Assembly (NCBI GenBank): GCA_903906515.1 | Contig: CAIVKO010000042.1 | Coordinates: 1-38,811 of the forward strand | From: Akkermansiaceae bacterium | Lineage (GTDB): Bacteria > Verrucomicrobiota > Verrucomicrobiia > Verrucomicrobiales > Akkermansiaceae | Length of the DNA: 38,811 bases | Direction: 5' to 3' | In this document: positions 1 to 8,300 of the stretch, one piece after another | Position numbering within the stretch: position 1 is the stretch's first letter | How the letters are laid out: every line of letters begins with the position of its first letter | The notes under the pieces: generated by a model | Seen by the model: the letters and a program-made list of their open reading frames with translations, nothing else | What the model was told of the DNA's origin: nothing | Database searches by the model: none | Translations under genes and position numbers: made by a program

Positions 1-85
1 AAGATTATTACCCCACATCACGAATTCCCGTGAAAACACAGTTTTTCATTGAGGAAATCATAGGGGAAATGAAAGGAGGTGGCGA
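1..85. promoter_or_regulatory. Leader region with strong Shine-Dalgarno site
   Basis: This stretch precedes the first gene. An AGGAGG core lies at 74-79, six bases before the ATG at 86, and is the clearest ribosome binding site near a start in the first 30 kb. The first 33 bases are open in frame 1 and end in TGA at 31-33, so they could be the tail of an upstream gene. Ten codons are too few to support that. I see no convincing -35/-10 pair. Confidence 0.5.
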
Positions 86-469
86 ATGATCGCGACCGCG
101 TCACCCATGCGTGAAAAGTTCGCCGGAATCACCGACACCGAGAGCTTCGGATACTGTCTCCGCGACTTCCTCGACCGTTTCCGCGAAAATCCTTCTTACG
201 ATCTAATCGCAGAGGAACCCGAAATGCTTGATCCGCAACTCAAGGACAACGGACGCGCTGACGCCTTTCTCGCGTCCACCGCAGCATACCTTGCTCTCAA
301 GCACCAGTTCCCGGTTCCAAGATGGGCAAGTGGAAATTCCCGTGCTCTGGAAAAGCCGTGGTTTGCCGCAAAAACTCATAATCTCAGAATGATCCTCCTC
401 CAAGAATCCCCCGCCGCCTTCCGCGTCCGCAACCTCTTCGTCTCCGCCAACGCGCTGTCGAGGGCGTGA
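86..469 (+). CDS. Small protein of unknown function
   Basis: The product is 127 residues. I do not recognise the family with certainty. It has no signal peptide and no membrane segment. The sequence is mixed alpha/beta-like and soluble, with an acidic middle (EEPEMLDPQLKD, residues ~44-55) and a conserved-looking C-terminus containing 'FRVRNLFVSANALSRA'. The start is fixed by an AGGAGG six bases upstream. The gene ends 22 bases before gyrA in the same direction, so the two may share a transcript. Such small proteins are sometimes the second member of a two-gene module (for example a nucleotidyltransferase or toxin-antitoxin pair). The upstream partner, if any, lies outside the window, so no function is assigned. 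It is probably a real gene given its start signal and lack of overlap. Confidence 0.7.
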   Translation: MIATASPMREKFAGITDTESFGYCLRDFLDRFRENPSYDLIAEEPEMLDPQLKDNGRADAFLASTAAYLALKHQFPVPRWASGNSRALEKPWFAAKTHNLRMILLQESPAAFRVRNLFVSANALSRA

Positions 470-491
470 CTCAGTCACCTATCAATTTCCC

Positions 492-3101
492 ATGTCCACC
501 GACTCCATCAAACCAATCAACGTCGCCGAGGAACTATCCAATTCGTTCCTGGAATACTCGATGTCTGTCATCATTTCCCGGGCGCTGCCGGATGTGCGCG
601 ACGGCCTGAAGCCATCGCAAAGGCGCGTCCTTTACGCCATGCGCCAACTCGGCGTCACTCCGGGCAAGGCTCACGTGAAATGCGCGAAAATCGTCGGTGA
701 AACGATGGGTAACTTCCACCCGCACGGCGACCAATCGATTTACTCGACCCTCGTCAACATGGGGCAGCCGTGGTCGATGCGCGAAATGCTCGTCGATGGC
801 CAGGGTAACTTCGGATCGGTGGAAGGCGATGCTGCCGCGTCCATGCGTTACACCGAGGCCCGCCTCCATCATCTCGGTATGGCAATGATGGATGACCTCG
901 ACAAGAATACCGTCGATTTCCAACCGAACTATGACGGCTCGCAGGAGGAACCCACTGTTCTGCCATCCGCGTTTCCCAACTTCCTCGTCAATGGCGGCAC
1001 CGGCATTGCCGTGGGCATGGCCACCAACCTCGCCCCGCACAACCTCGGCGAGGTGATCGACGGCATCTGCGCCCAAATCGACAAGCCGGACATCACGCTC
1101 CCCGAATTGATGCATTATATCAAAGGCCCGGATTTTCCGGTGCCTTGCGAAATCCGCGGTATCCGCGGCATCGAGAGTTACTTCGCCACCGGTCGTGGAT
1201 CGATGCGCCTGCGCGGCAGAATGGAAATCGAGGAAAACGAGGGTGGAAAATCCATCATCGTCATCCGCGAAGTCCCATACGGTGTGAACCGCGCGGTGCT
1301 TCAAGAACGCATCGCCGACCTCGTCAATGAAAAGACCCTCACCGGCATTTCAGGCATGCGCGACCTCTCGGATGAGGAAACCCGCATCGAGATCGAACTC
1401 AAGCGCGACGCCCGCCCGCAGGTGGTCGTGAACCAGCTGTTCAAACTCACTGCGATGGAAACCTCGTTCAGCGTGAACATGCTGGCGATCCATCAGAACC
1501 GACCAAAACAACTCTCGCTCAAGGAGGCTATCGACGCCTATATCGAGCACCGTCGCGAGGTCATTATCCGCCGCACGCGATATCTGCTAGGCAAGGCAGA
1601 GGAACGCGCGGAGTTGCTGGAGGCATTCTTGTTAGCACTCGGCCACCTTGACGACTTCATCAAGATCATTCGCGAGTCGAAAAACCGCGACGAAGCCCGC
1701 GAGCGCCTGGCCGCCTATAACTTCCCGGTCGCCACCGCCGAATCGCTCGGGATTTTGATCCGTTCCCAGGCCGCCATCCAGGGCGACCGCTATATCTTCT
1801 CCGAGCGCCAGGTGAATGCCATCCTCGAACTGCGCCTCTATCAACTCACCGGCATGGAGCGCGATAAGGTGAAGGCGGAATACGACGGCGTGCTCGTCGA
1901 TATCATCGACTTGCTGGACATCCTGGCCCGTGAATCACGCGTGCTCACCATCATCAAGGACGAGTTGCACGTGATCAAAGCCAAGCACGCCACTCCGCGC
2001 AAGTGCCCGATCCTTGCCGAGGCCGGTGAAGTCGCCATGGAGGATCTCATCGCCAATGACGCGATGATCGTGACGCTTTCCCATCGTGGTTACGTGAAAC
2101 GTACGCCCGCCACCGAATACCGCCTGCAAGGGCGCGGCGGCAAGGGACTCAAGGGCATGGAAACGAAGGCCACCGGCAAGAATGAGGCGGACGATTTCGT
2201 CGAGCATTTGTTCTCTGTCCAAGCGCATGATTACCTCATGTTTTTCACCAACACCGGCCGCGTTTATGTCGAGCGGGTGTATGAACTCCCGGAGGGTTCC
2301 CGCACCTCCACCGGACGCAGCATCAAGAATGTGCTCAACTTGCAACCGGAGGAAAAAATCGCGGCTTTGCTTCGTCTTGAACGTATCACCGACGACAATG
2401 GCAACGACATCACCTTCAGCGAGGAGGCCGGTTTTGTCTTCTTCGCCACCCGCACCGGCAAGATCAAGAAGACCGCGCTCAATGATTTCCGCAACTACCG
2501 CCAGGCTGGCATCATCGCCATTATCCTGGAGGAAAACAACGAACTCATCGGCGTGCGCCGCACCTCCGGATCCGATGAAATCATCCTCGTCACTCACGAG
2601 GGCCTGAGCCTGCGCTTCCACGAGGATGATTCCCGTCCGCTCGGACGCTCGTCGATGGGCGTCATGGGCATCCGCCCGGTCGAGGGCGATTTCGTGGTCG
2701 GCCTCGCTCTTGTGACGGAAGGCAGCACGTTGTTAGTCGCCTCGGAAAATGGTCTCGGCAAGCGCACGCCCTTCGATGACTACCGCAGACAATCGCGCGG
2801 CGGCAAGGGCATCATCACCATGAAAGTCACCGAAAAAACCGGTCCGGTCGTCGGTGCCGTAACGGTGACTGATGAGGATGAACTCATGCTCATGACCTCC
2901 ACCGGCCAGAGCATTCGTATCCGCGTCAACGAGATCCGCGAAACCGGTCGCAATGCCCAAGGCGTCAAGCTCCTCACACTCAAGGATAAGGAAAAACTCC
3001 AGGATATCTCGCTGGTCATACCGGATGGCGAGGATTCGTCGGATGGCACGACTGGGGACGAGCCCATCGCGCCTGTCGGAGAACCGGATGCTATCGAATG
3101 A
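492..3101 (+). CDS. gyrA: DNA gyrase subunit A
   Basis: GyrA is the DNA-cleaving subunit of gyrase, which with GyrB introduces negative supercoils using ATP. The product is 869 residues, normal for the family. The N-terminal breakage-reunion domain has the catalytic Tyr120 in [11 protein letters not shown] and the usual QRRVLYAM and DGQGNFGS blocks. The C-terminal beta-pinwheel carries a GyrA box, QGRGGKG at 546-552, which separates GyrA from ParC; a second box-like QSRGGKG occurs further on. The tail after ~840 is acidic. The quinolone-determining region reads [10 protein letters not shown] at 76-85, so the sites equivalent to E. coli Ser83 and Asp87 are Gln81 and Ser85. There is no clear Shine-Dalgarno site before the ATG. 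gyrB is not in the window. A long inverted repeat begins eight bases after the stop. Confidence 0.97.
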   Translation: MSTDSIKPINVAEELSNSFLEYSMSVIISRALPDVRDGLKPSQRRVLYAMRQLGVTPGKAHVKCAKIVGETMGNFHPHGDQSIYSTLVNMGQPWSMREMLVDGQGNFGSVEGDAAASMRYTEARLHHLGMAMMDDLDKNTVDFQPNYDGSQEEPTVLPSAFPNFLVNGGTGIAVGMATNLAPHNLGEVIDGICAQIDKPDITLPELMHYIKGPDFPVPCEIRGIRGIESYFATGRGSMRLRGRMEIEENEGGKSIIVIREVPYGVNRAVLQERIADLVNEKTLTGISGMRDLSDEETRIEIELKRDARPQVVVNQLFKLTAMETSFSVNMLAIHQNRPKQLSLKEAIDAYIEHRREVIIRRTRYLLGKAEERAELLEAFLLALGHLDDFIKIIRESKNRDEARERLAAYNFPVATAESLGILIRSQAAIQGDRYIFSERQVNAILELRLYQLTGMERDKVKAEYDGVLVDIIDLLDILARESRVLTIIKDELHVIKAKHATPRKCPILAEAGEVAMEDLIANDAMIVTLSHRGYVKRTPATEYRLQGRGGKGLKGMETKATGKNEADDFVEHLFSVQAHDYLMFFTNTGRVYVERVYELPEGSRTSTGRSIKNVLNLQPEEKIAALLRLERITDDNGNDITFSEEAGFVFFATRTGKIKKTALNDFRNYRQAGIIAIILEENNELIGVRRTSGSDEIILVTHEGLSLRFHEDDSRPLGRSSMGVMGIRPVEGDFVVGLALVTEGSTLLVASENGLGKRTPFDDYRRQSRGGKGIITMKVTEKTGPVVGAVTVTDEDELMLMTSTGQSIRIRVNEIRETGRNAQGVKLLTLKDKEKLQDISLVIPDGEDSSDGTTGDEPIAPVGEPDAIE

Positions 3102-3108
3102 TGACCAA

Positions 3109-3242
3109 GGCAGGGACCGACCTCCGGGCGGTCCGCGTGCACGCAAAGTGAATGAAAAGAGAATACAGGGTTCTAAAGATCATTCATCCACATGATCATT
3201 CGCTTTCCATGTAATGGACCGCCCGGAGGTCGGATCCCTGCC
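3109..3242. repeat. Long inverted repeat after gyrA (REP/BIME-like)
   Basis: Arm 1 (3109-3134) and arm 2 (3216-3242) are reverse complements over 26-27 bases, with one extra base in arm 2. Weaker complementarity continues inward (AAAGTGAATGA at ~3146-3156 against TCATTCGCTTT at ~3198-3208). Each arm holds the core TCCGGGCGGTCC, and arm 1 can itself fold as GGACCG...CGGTCC. A 10-base palindrome GCGTGCACGC follows arm 1 at 3135-3144. The same core recurs at 25373-25496, so this is a dispersed repeat. It fills the gap between the convergent gyrA and rhodanese genes and could act as a terminator, but there is no T-tract. Confidence 0.85.
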
Positions 3243-3269
3243 ATCATTACCAGTGGCAACTCAAGGAAC

Positions 3270-3824
3270 TCAAACCGAACAAGACGACTTCGCGCATCCG
3301 CCGCACTCGACCTTGTTCCATGGCATCTTGGACAGCACGAGCGCCAAACCGCACCATCCGGTGGCTCCTGCTAGAGTGAGTCCTGCTCCGAAAATCGCGG
3401 GGACGATTGCATAATTCTTATCTCCGGTCAGCGCGAGGATGGATCCGGTGAGCACGCACAGGCCGATGGTGAGATGCACTTGCCGCATGAGTGGCAGGCG
3501 ATTTTTTTGTGAACGATTGAGCGGCAATCCCGCCGCGTCCCAGGCAGTCACTCCACCTTCAAGGATGGCGATATTTCCGCAACCTGCGGCCTGCAGTTGC
3601 TTGAACGCCTGTTCCGCGCGCTTGCCGCTGTGACAAATGACGACGCAACACCCACCCTCTCCGATGGCGGCCTTCACGGCGTCCACGTCCAGACGATCAA
3701 GTGGCATGAGACGGGAACCTTCGATGTGCATTTCGTCATGTTCCACGGGCGTCCTCACGTCGATGAGGGTCACGCTCTTTCCGGATTGGAGGTCTTGCTC
3801 GAGTTGTTTTGCTTGGATCTTCAT
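3270..3824 (-). CDS. Rhodanese-domain membrane protein with DUF2892 tail (YgaP-like)
   Basis: The product has 184 residues in two parts. Residues ~1-105 are a rhodanese domain that carries sulfur as a cysteine persulfide. The active-site loop CHSGKR is at 64-69 with Cys64 as the expected sulfur carrier, preceded by the typical IDVRTPVEHDEMHIEG. Residues ~110-170 are a DUF2892-type membrane part with two hydrophobic helices (around IGLCVLTGSILALTG and IVPAIFGAGLTLAG), ending in the common MPWN motif. E. coli YgaP has this same layout. A cysteine-rich tail (ECGGCAKSSC) follows and could bind metal or take part in thiol exchange. A perfect TATAAT lies upstream on the minus strand. The likely role is sulfur or persulfide handling at the inner membrane; the substrate is not determined. 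Confidence 0.9.
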   Translation of the reverse strand: MKIQAKQLEQDLQSGKSVTLIDVRTPVEHDEMHIEGSRLMPLDRLDVDAVKAAIGEGGCCVVICHSGKRAEQAFKQLQAAGCGNIAILEGGVTAWDAAGLPLNRSQKNRLPLMRQVHLTIGLCVLTGSILALTGDKNYAIVPAIFGAGLTLAGATGWCGLALVLSKMPWNKVECGGCAKSSCSV

Positions 3825-3852
3825 AGGGGTGATTGCGAAGTTGGTGAATCAA

Positions 3853-3877
3853 CTATATAGCCACATGATTATATTAG
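3853..3877 (-). promoter_or_regulatory. Promoter/operator candidate for the rhodanese gene
   Basis: On the minus strand a perfect -10 box TATAAT lies at 3873-3868, about 45 bases before the start codon. No good -35 box is seen at the right distance. An imperfect AT-rich palindrome surrounds it (CTATATAG at 3853-3860 facing TTATATTAG at 3869-3877). ArsR-type repressors that control rhodanese/sulfur genes bind palindromes of this general kind, but the match here is loose and no regulator gene is adjacent. Confidence 0.35.
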
Positions 3878-3906
3878 CAAGGGAAATTCGGAGGATTTTT
3901 CCGCTT

Positions 3907-4021
3907 GTAGCGTCGCTCTATGAGCGTCGTTGCCGAAGAAATGCGCGAAGCTCTTCTTTGGCTTTTTTTAAAAACGCCACTCCCGCGGGGGTAATCAGCG
4001 ACGGTCATAGACCGCCGCTAC
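3907..4021. repeat. Pair of facing hairpin repeats with compensatory changes
   Basis: Two copies of a ~27-base element face each other: plus-strand copy 3907-3933 and minus-strand copy 4021-3995. They differ at about four positions. Each folds into a short hairpin around a TAT/ATA loop: CGCTC-TAT-GAGCG at 3914-3926, and a nine-pair stem with one mismatch at 3998-4018. Two of the differences are a C-G to G-C swap that keeps the stem paired. The second copy supplies the last codons of the flavin reductase gene. The ~60-base spacer has a T7A5 run and a CCCGCGGG palindrome. Confidence 0.75.
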
Positions 4022-5080
4022 AGTTGCGGCGAGCGTCGGATAGTCGAGATACCCCTCTGGGCCTTCTCCGTAGAAGGATTCAGGGTGGGGAGGATTCCAG
4101 GGCGCATCCGAGCGGAGTCGCTCGACTAGATCCGGGTTGGCGATGGCGGGTTTGCCGAAGGCCACAGCATCGGCCCTGCCCGAGGTGATGGCATCCCGTG
4201 CGCTGGCTGCGGTGAATCCCTCGTTGGCGATGAACACCCCGCCAAACGATTCCTTGAGGGATGGGCCGAGCGCGGGTTTTTCGTGGGACTCGCGGGCACA
4301 GAGAAAAGCGATTTTGCGTTTGCCAAGTTCGCGGGCGACATGAGTGAAAAGCGCTGCTAAATCCGAATCTCCCATGCCGTGGGTGTCACCGCGCGGTGCG
4401 ATGTGCATGCCCACGCGGTCCGCGCCCCAGACGGAGATGACGGCATCGGTGATTTCCATCATGAATCGTGAGCGGTTCTCGATGGAGCCGCCGTAGGTAT
4501 CGGTGCGCTGATTGGTGGAATCCTGGAGGAACTGGTCGATGAGATATCCGTTGGCGCCATGGATTTCCACACCGTCGAAACCTGCGGTCTTGGCGTTTTC
4601 CGCGCCCTGGCGGAAGGCCTCGATGATGGCGGGGATTTCCTCGATCTCAAGTGCCCGCGGGGTGGCGAAGGATTTGAGCGGACGGATGAGGTTCACGTGT
4701 CCCGGTGCTTGCACGGCGCTGGCGGAAACCGGCAATTCGCCATTCAGATAAATCGGATCGGAAATCCGGCCCACATGCCAGAGCTGCATGAGGATTTTCC
4801 CGCCCGCATCATGCACGGCGCGGGTGACCAGCTTCCAGCCGGCGGTTTGTTCTTCGGACCAGATGCCCGGAGTATTGGGATAACCGACGCCCATCGGTGT
4901 GACGGAAGTGGCTTCCGTCAAAATCAGGCCGAAGGACGCACGTTGGGCGTAATATTCCGCCATCATCGGGTTGGGCACCCGGCCGGCCGAAGCGCGGCAG
5001 CGGGTGAGCGGTGCCATGATCACACGGTTTGGAAGAAGTAAGGCACCGGCTTTGAGGGGTTGGAACAATGGATCGGACAT
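3995..5080 (-). CDS. Old Yellow Enzyme family FMN-dependent ene-reductase (NemA-like)
   Basis: The product is a 361-residue TIM-barrel flavoprotein that reduces activated alkenes or similar electrophiles with NAD(P)H. The motif HGANGYLIDQFLQD starts at His174; His174 and Asn177 match the substrate-binding His/Asn pair of the family and Tyr179 the proton-donor Tyr. It is followed by the diagnostic TYGGSIENRSRF at 195-206. MAPLTR at 22-27 contributes the FMN-contacting Thr, and AFGKPAIANPDL at ~307-318 matches the FMN phosphate loop. The length fits NemA/xenobiotic reductases. The last residues (VAAVYDRR) are encoded inside a palindromic repeat that runs into the stop codon, suggesting the original C-terminus was replaced or extended. 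The natural substrate is unknown. The gene diverges from the giant repeat gene. Confidence 0.95.
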   Translation of the reverse strand: MSDPLFQPLKAGALLLPNRVIMAPLTRCRASAGRVPNPMMAEYYAQRASFGLILTEATSVTPMGVGYPNTPGIWSEEQTAGWKLVTRAVHDAGGKILMQLWHVGRISDPIYLNGELPVSASAVQAPGHVNLIRPLKSFATPRALEIEEIPAIIEAFRQGAENAKTAGFDGVEIHGANGYLIDQFLQDSTNQRTDTYGGSIENRSRFMMEITDAVISVWGADRVGMHIAPRGDTHGMGDSDLAALFTHVARELGKRKIAFLCARESHEKPALGPSLKESFGGVFIANEGFTAASARDAITSGRADAVAFGKPAIANPDLVERLRSDAPWNPPHPESFYGEGPEGYLDYPTLAATVAAVYDRR

Positions 5081-5344
5081 GGTCGTGCAAACAAAGCAGC
5101 TATTCTCCGGGAAGCAAGAAAAGCCTCGGATGATGTGAAATCAAAGAAAGACTTGCCGGACGCGCATTGTGGGTGCGGTTTTTTTTAAAAAAACCCAAAA
5201 TGTTTTTCTTGACCTGGTTGAGATTGAGGATTACTGGAAAAATACATGCGCGAATTTTATCAATAAGTCCGCATATCCTCTTCTTTTCGACTCCGCCCCC
5301 CGCCTCACCCGGCTCCCCACAACTATTGATATATCATCCTCTCT
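5081..5344. promoter_or_regulatory. Divergent intergenic region before the giant gene
   Basis: This gap separates the flavin reductase (minus) from the giant gene (plus). It contains a T8A7 tract at 5179-5193 and an isolated TTGACC at 5209-5214 that could be a -35 box, but nothing resembling TATAAT lies 16-18 bases later. An AT-rich TTGATATATC lies just before the start codon at 5327-5336, and no Shine-Dalgarno site is visible. Local base composition is clearly more AT-rich than the flanking genes, as expected for a control region. Confidence 0.35.
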
Positions 5345-8300
5345 ATGGTGCCGATGCCAACAAAAGCTATGGTTTGTTGGGTTCAGGGGAGATTTCTCCT
5401 GACGGCGTTCACGCATATTCTGGCGTTGGGGACGTATGTGGGTGTCTTCAGCCTCGCTTTGGCGCTTTCCGCTCGTGCTGCCAATCCTGCTCCTTCGCAG
5501 GTCTATTACGTCCCGTTTCCAGAAAGCGACCAGTTGGCGGCATTTGTTGGAATTAGCACGGCGGCGGTTGATCCCTTGAATGTGTTCGTGACGTTTGCTG
5601 CAGCGAATGACAATACCGTCATTTATTACGATCATTGGGAAGACGGATACGAGGCAAACATTACCAATCCGACCCAATCCACGACGGAAGTGTGGGGAGA
5701 CGGTAATCCTGCCAATGGCAGTCCGCCGGGAAACCCAGGCGACTTGATCTCGGCAGGATCGGTTTTCAGTCTGCGAAATTACGTCACCTCGACCGTCGGC
5801 GCATCGGTGCTCAAATATGATGCCAGGGATAAAGTTGCCTCGTTCAAGCCGATCACATTGACCAAAACGTGCTATCCTGGCTCAACGGCCACCCTTCTGG
5901 CGGGCTGCGTCGAGGTCTTCGAGCAAGGTCTCTGGGGCACGGAATACCGCGTGCCGGTAGGGTCCAACATGCCGACAGCCACGGCCACGGCCACCCTGAC
6001 CTGGGACGCGGACATGTTTGCCTACACCGCCTTGTCGATTATGGCCGGTGCGGGTGGCGCCACTGTCCAGATCGATGCCGATAACAATGGCACCTATGAA
6101 ACCACCGCGACGCTTGCCGAAGGCGAAACCCGATATGTGACCAACGTCAGTGTCGGCGGTCGTGTGTTGGCCGATAAACCGGTGCAGGTGGTGATGTTCA
6201 CCGGTCGGCCGACTTCCAATTACATGAGTCGCGACACCTCGTTGCTGCCTACCTACCGCTGGAGTTCGAGTTATTATGCCCCGGTTTCCACCATCGCGAC
6301 CTATGGGACTTCGGTTTTTCTCTATAATCCCGGAGCTTCGGCCATCACCGTCAGTTACGACTATCGTAGTAGTGCCACGGCCTATACCACGGCTACCATT
6401 AGCGTGCCTGCTGGCGGAAATGCACGGGTCACATTGACTCCCAGCAATGGCACCACCAATTTCGGAGCTTATCATTTTTATACCACCGGCACCGTCCCGG
6501 CGACTTTTTACGCATTCTGCGCGGTCGATGGTGCCAGTGCCACCACCACTAACAATCAGGCCTACGACGGCGGATTCACTTTGGTGGGGCAGCCCTCGCT
6601 GACCACGCAGGTGCAGTTGAGTCTAGGGATTGGGCGCGACCCGTATTCCGCTACCAATCCGGCTGAAAACGGCAATCCGGTTTGGATCACCACCGTCGGC
6701 AATGGGCACACTCTGGAAACCGTCTATGTGGATTACAACGGCGACAACGCCGGAGCGCTCACCGACGCTAACGGCAATAAATACGATGTTGCCTACAGCC
6801 TTCGCGAACTGCAGCAACAGCAATTGATAGATCCCGATGGAGACCAGAGCGGGATGGTCGTTTATGTGCTCAATCCCAACGTCAAGATCGCGGCGGCCTG
6901 GGCGCAGAATCCTTCCTTGGCCACGGCCGGTGCTCCGGGGTTTGACGTGTCCACCCTGATTCCGCCGTTGCGTGAGGGAGCTGCCTCAAAGGGGTCCTCG
7001 GTGGTGGTCGATGCCGACGGAGATGGTCGCTGCAGCGCGGGCGACACCATCGAATACGACATCCGCATGATCAATACCGCCCACAGCGGGCTCAACGGAC
7101 CGTTCACCGTGACGGATAATTTTCCCGCCAATATGACCTACAAGGCCGGCACTACCCAATACCGATACAGTGTCAATGACGCGTGGCAGGCTTGGGTCAG
7201 CGTGCCTGACAACGCCAGTGGCACGGCATTCCCGCTGGATGGCGCGGGCTTCGCGGTGCCCGGAACGATCAACTACGGGCAACAGATCCAAGTGGTATTC
7301 CAAGCCGAAATCGCCACCTATGCGAGCCTGGTCCCGGCTGGCACCGCGGCCATCACCAACACCGGGAGTGTCGAGTTTACACCGCTGGGTCTGAATCTCG
7401 CACTCACTTGGTCGGATTCGCTTTATGGCAGCATCGGTGACAGGGTCTGGATCGATACCAATGCCAATGGCGTGCAGGATAGCGGTGAAGGTGGCCTTAA
7501 TGGCGTGGTGGTCTATGCGGACATCAACAACAACGGCGTCAAGGATGCCAGTGAACCATCGTCCACCACCGCTGGCGATGGAGCTTATGTCATCAATGGT
7601 TTGTTAGGTGGGACCTACACCGTGCGGGTGGATCCGGCATCGGTGGCTGCTCTCGACCCGAAATACGGGCCGACTTATGATCTTGATGGTATTGCGACCT
7701 CTTATGTTGCCACCGTGGTGTTAGCCGCCGCCCAGGATCGCACCGATGTGGATTTCGGTTTCCGCGCGGTGTGCAGTGTGGGTGACCGAGTGTGGGTGGA
7801 TCGCAATGGCAATGGGGTGCAGGAGTCCGGCGAACCCGGCATCAATAATGTGCGGGTCTATATCGATTCCAACAGCAATGGCAGCTACGATGTCGGCGAA
7901 CCCAATTCGCTCACCTTCGGCGATGGTAATTACTACATCGGCAACCTCGATACGGGAACCTACAAGGTCCGCATTGATGCCACCACGCTGCCTGTCGGCA
8001 CCACTCAAACCTTCGATCTGGATGGTACCGGCACCGCCAATCAGGCCAGCGTCACGCTCACGACCGCCCAGCACAATCCGAATCTGGATTTCGGATACCG
8101 AGGGGCCTTGAGCATCAGCGACCTGGTGTGGGAGGACTTCAATGCCAACGCCATCAAGGATACCGCCGAGGTGGGCCTGGCCAATGTGAGGGTTTATATC
8201 GATGCCAATGGCAATGGCACTTGGGACAGCACCGAGGCCTTTGCTCTAACCAATTCATCCGGAATCTATTCCATCGGCAATTTGTTCAACGGGACTTATG

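Noticed and set aside
1-33. Possible C-terminal tail of an upstream gene ending at TGA 31-33
   Set aside because: Ten open codons are expected by chance, and the peptide does not match a family ending I know, including GyrB.
534-1304. Minus-strand open frame of 256 codons inside gyrA
   Set aside because: It is fully antisense to a confident gyrA reading frame, and its product is His/Asp-rich without a domain. The same holds for the frame at 1935-2621.
3102-3269. Insertion sequence remnant between gyrA and the rhodanese gene
   Set aside because: There is no transposase fragment and no clear target-site duplication; the inverted repeat is better explained as a dispersed palindromic element.
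3935-3977. Rho-independent terminator from GAAGA...TCTTC plus a T-run
   Set aside because: The T-run would act on the plus strand, but no plus-strand gene ends here. The stem is only five pairs with a long loop.
5209-5237. Sigma-70 promoter for the giant gene starting with TTGACC
   Set aside because: No acceptable -10 box lies 16-18 bases downstream, so only the -35-like hexamer is noted.
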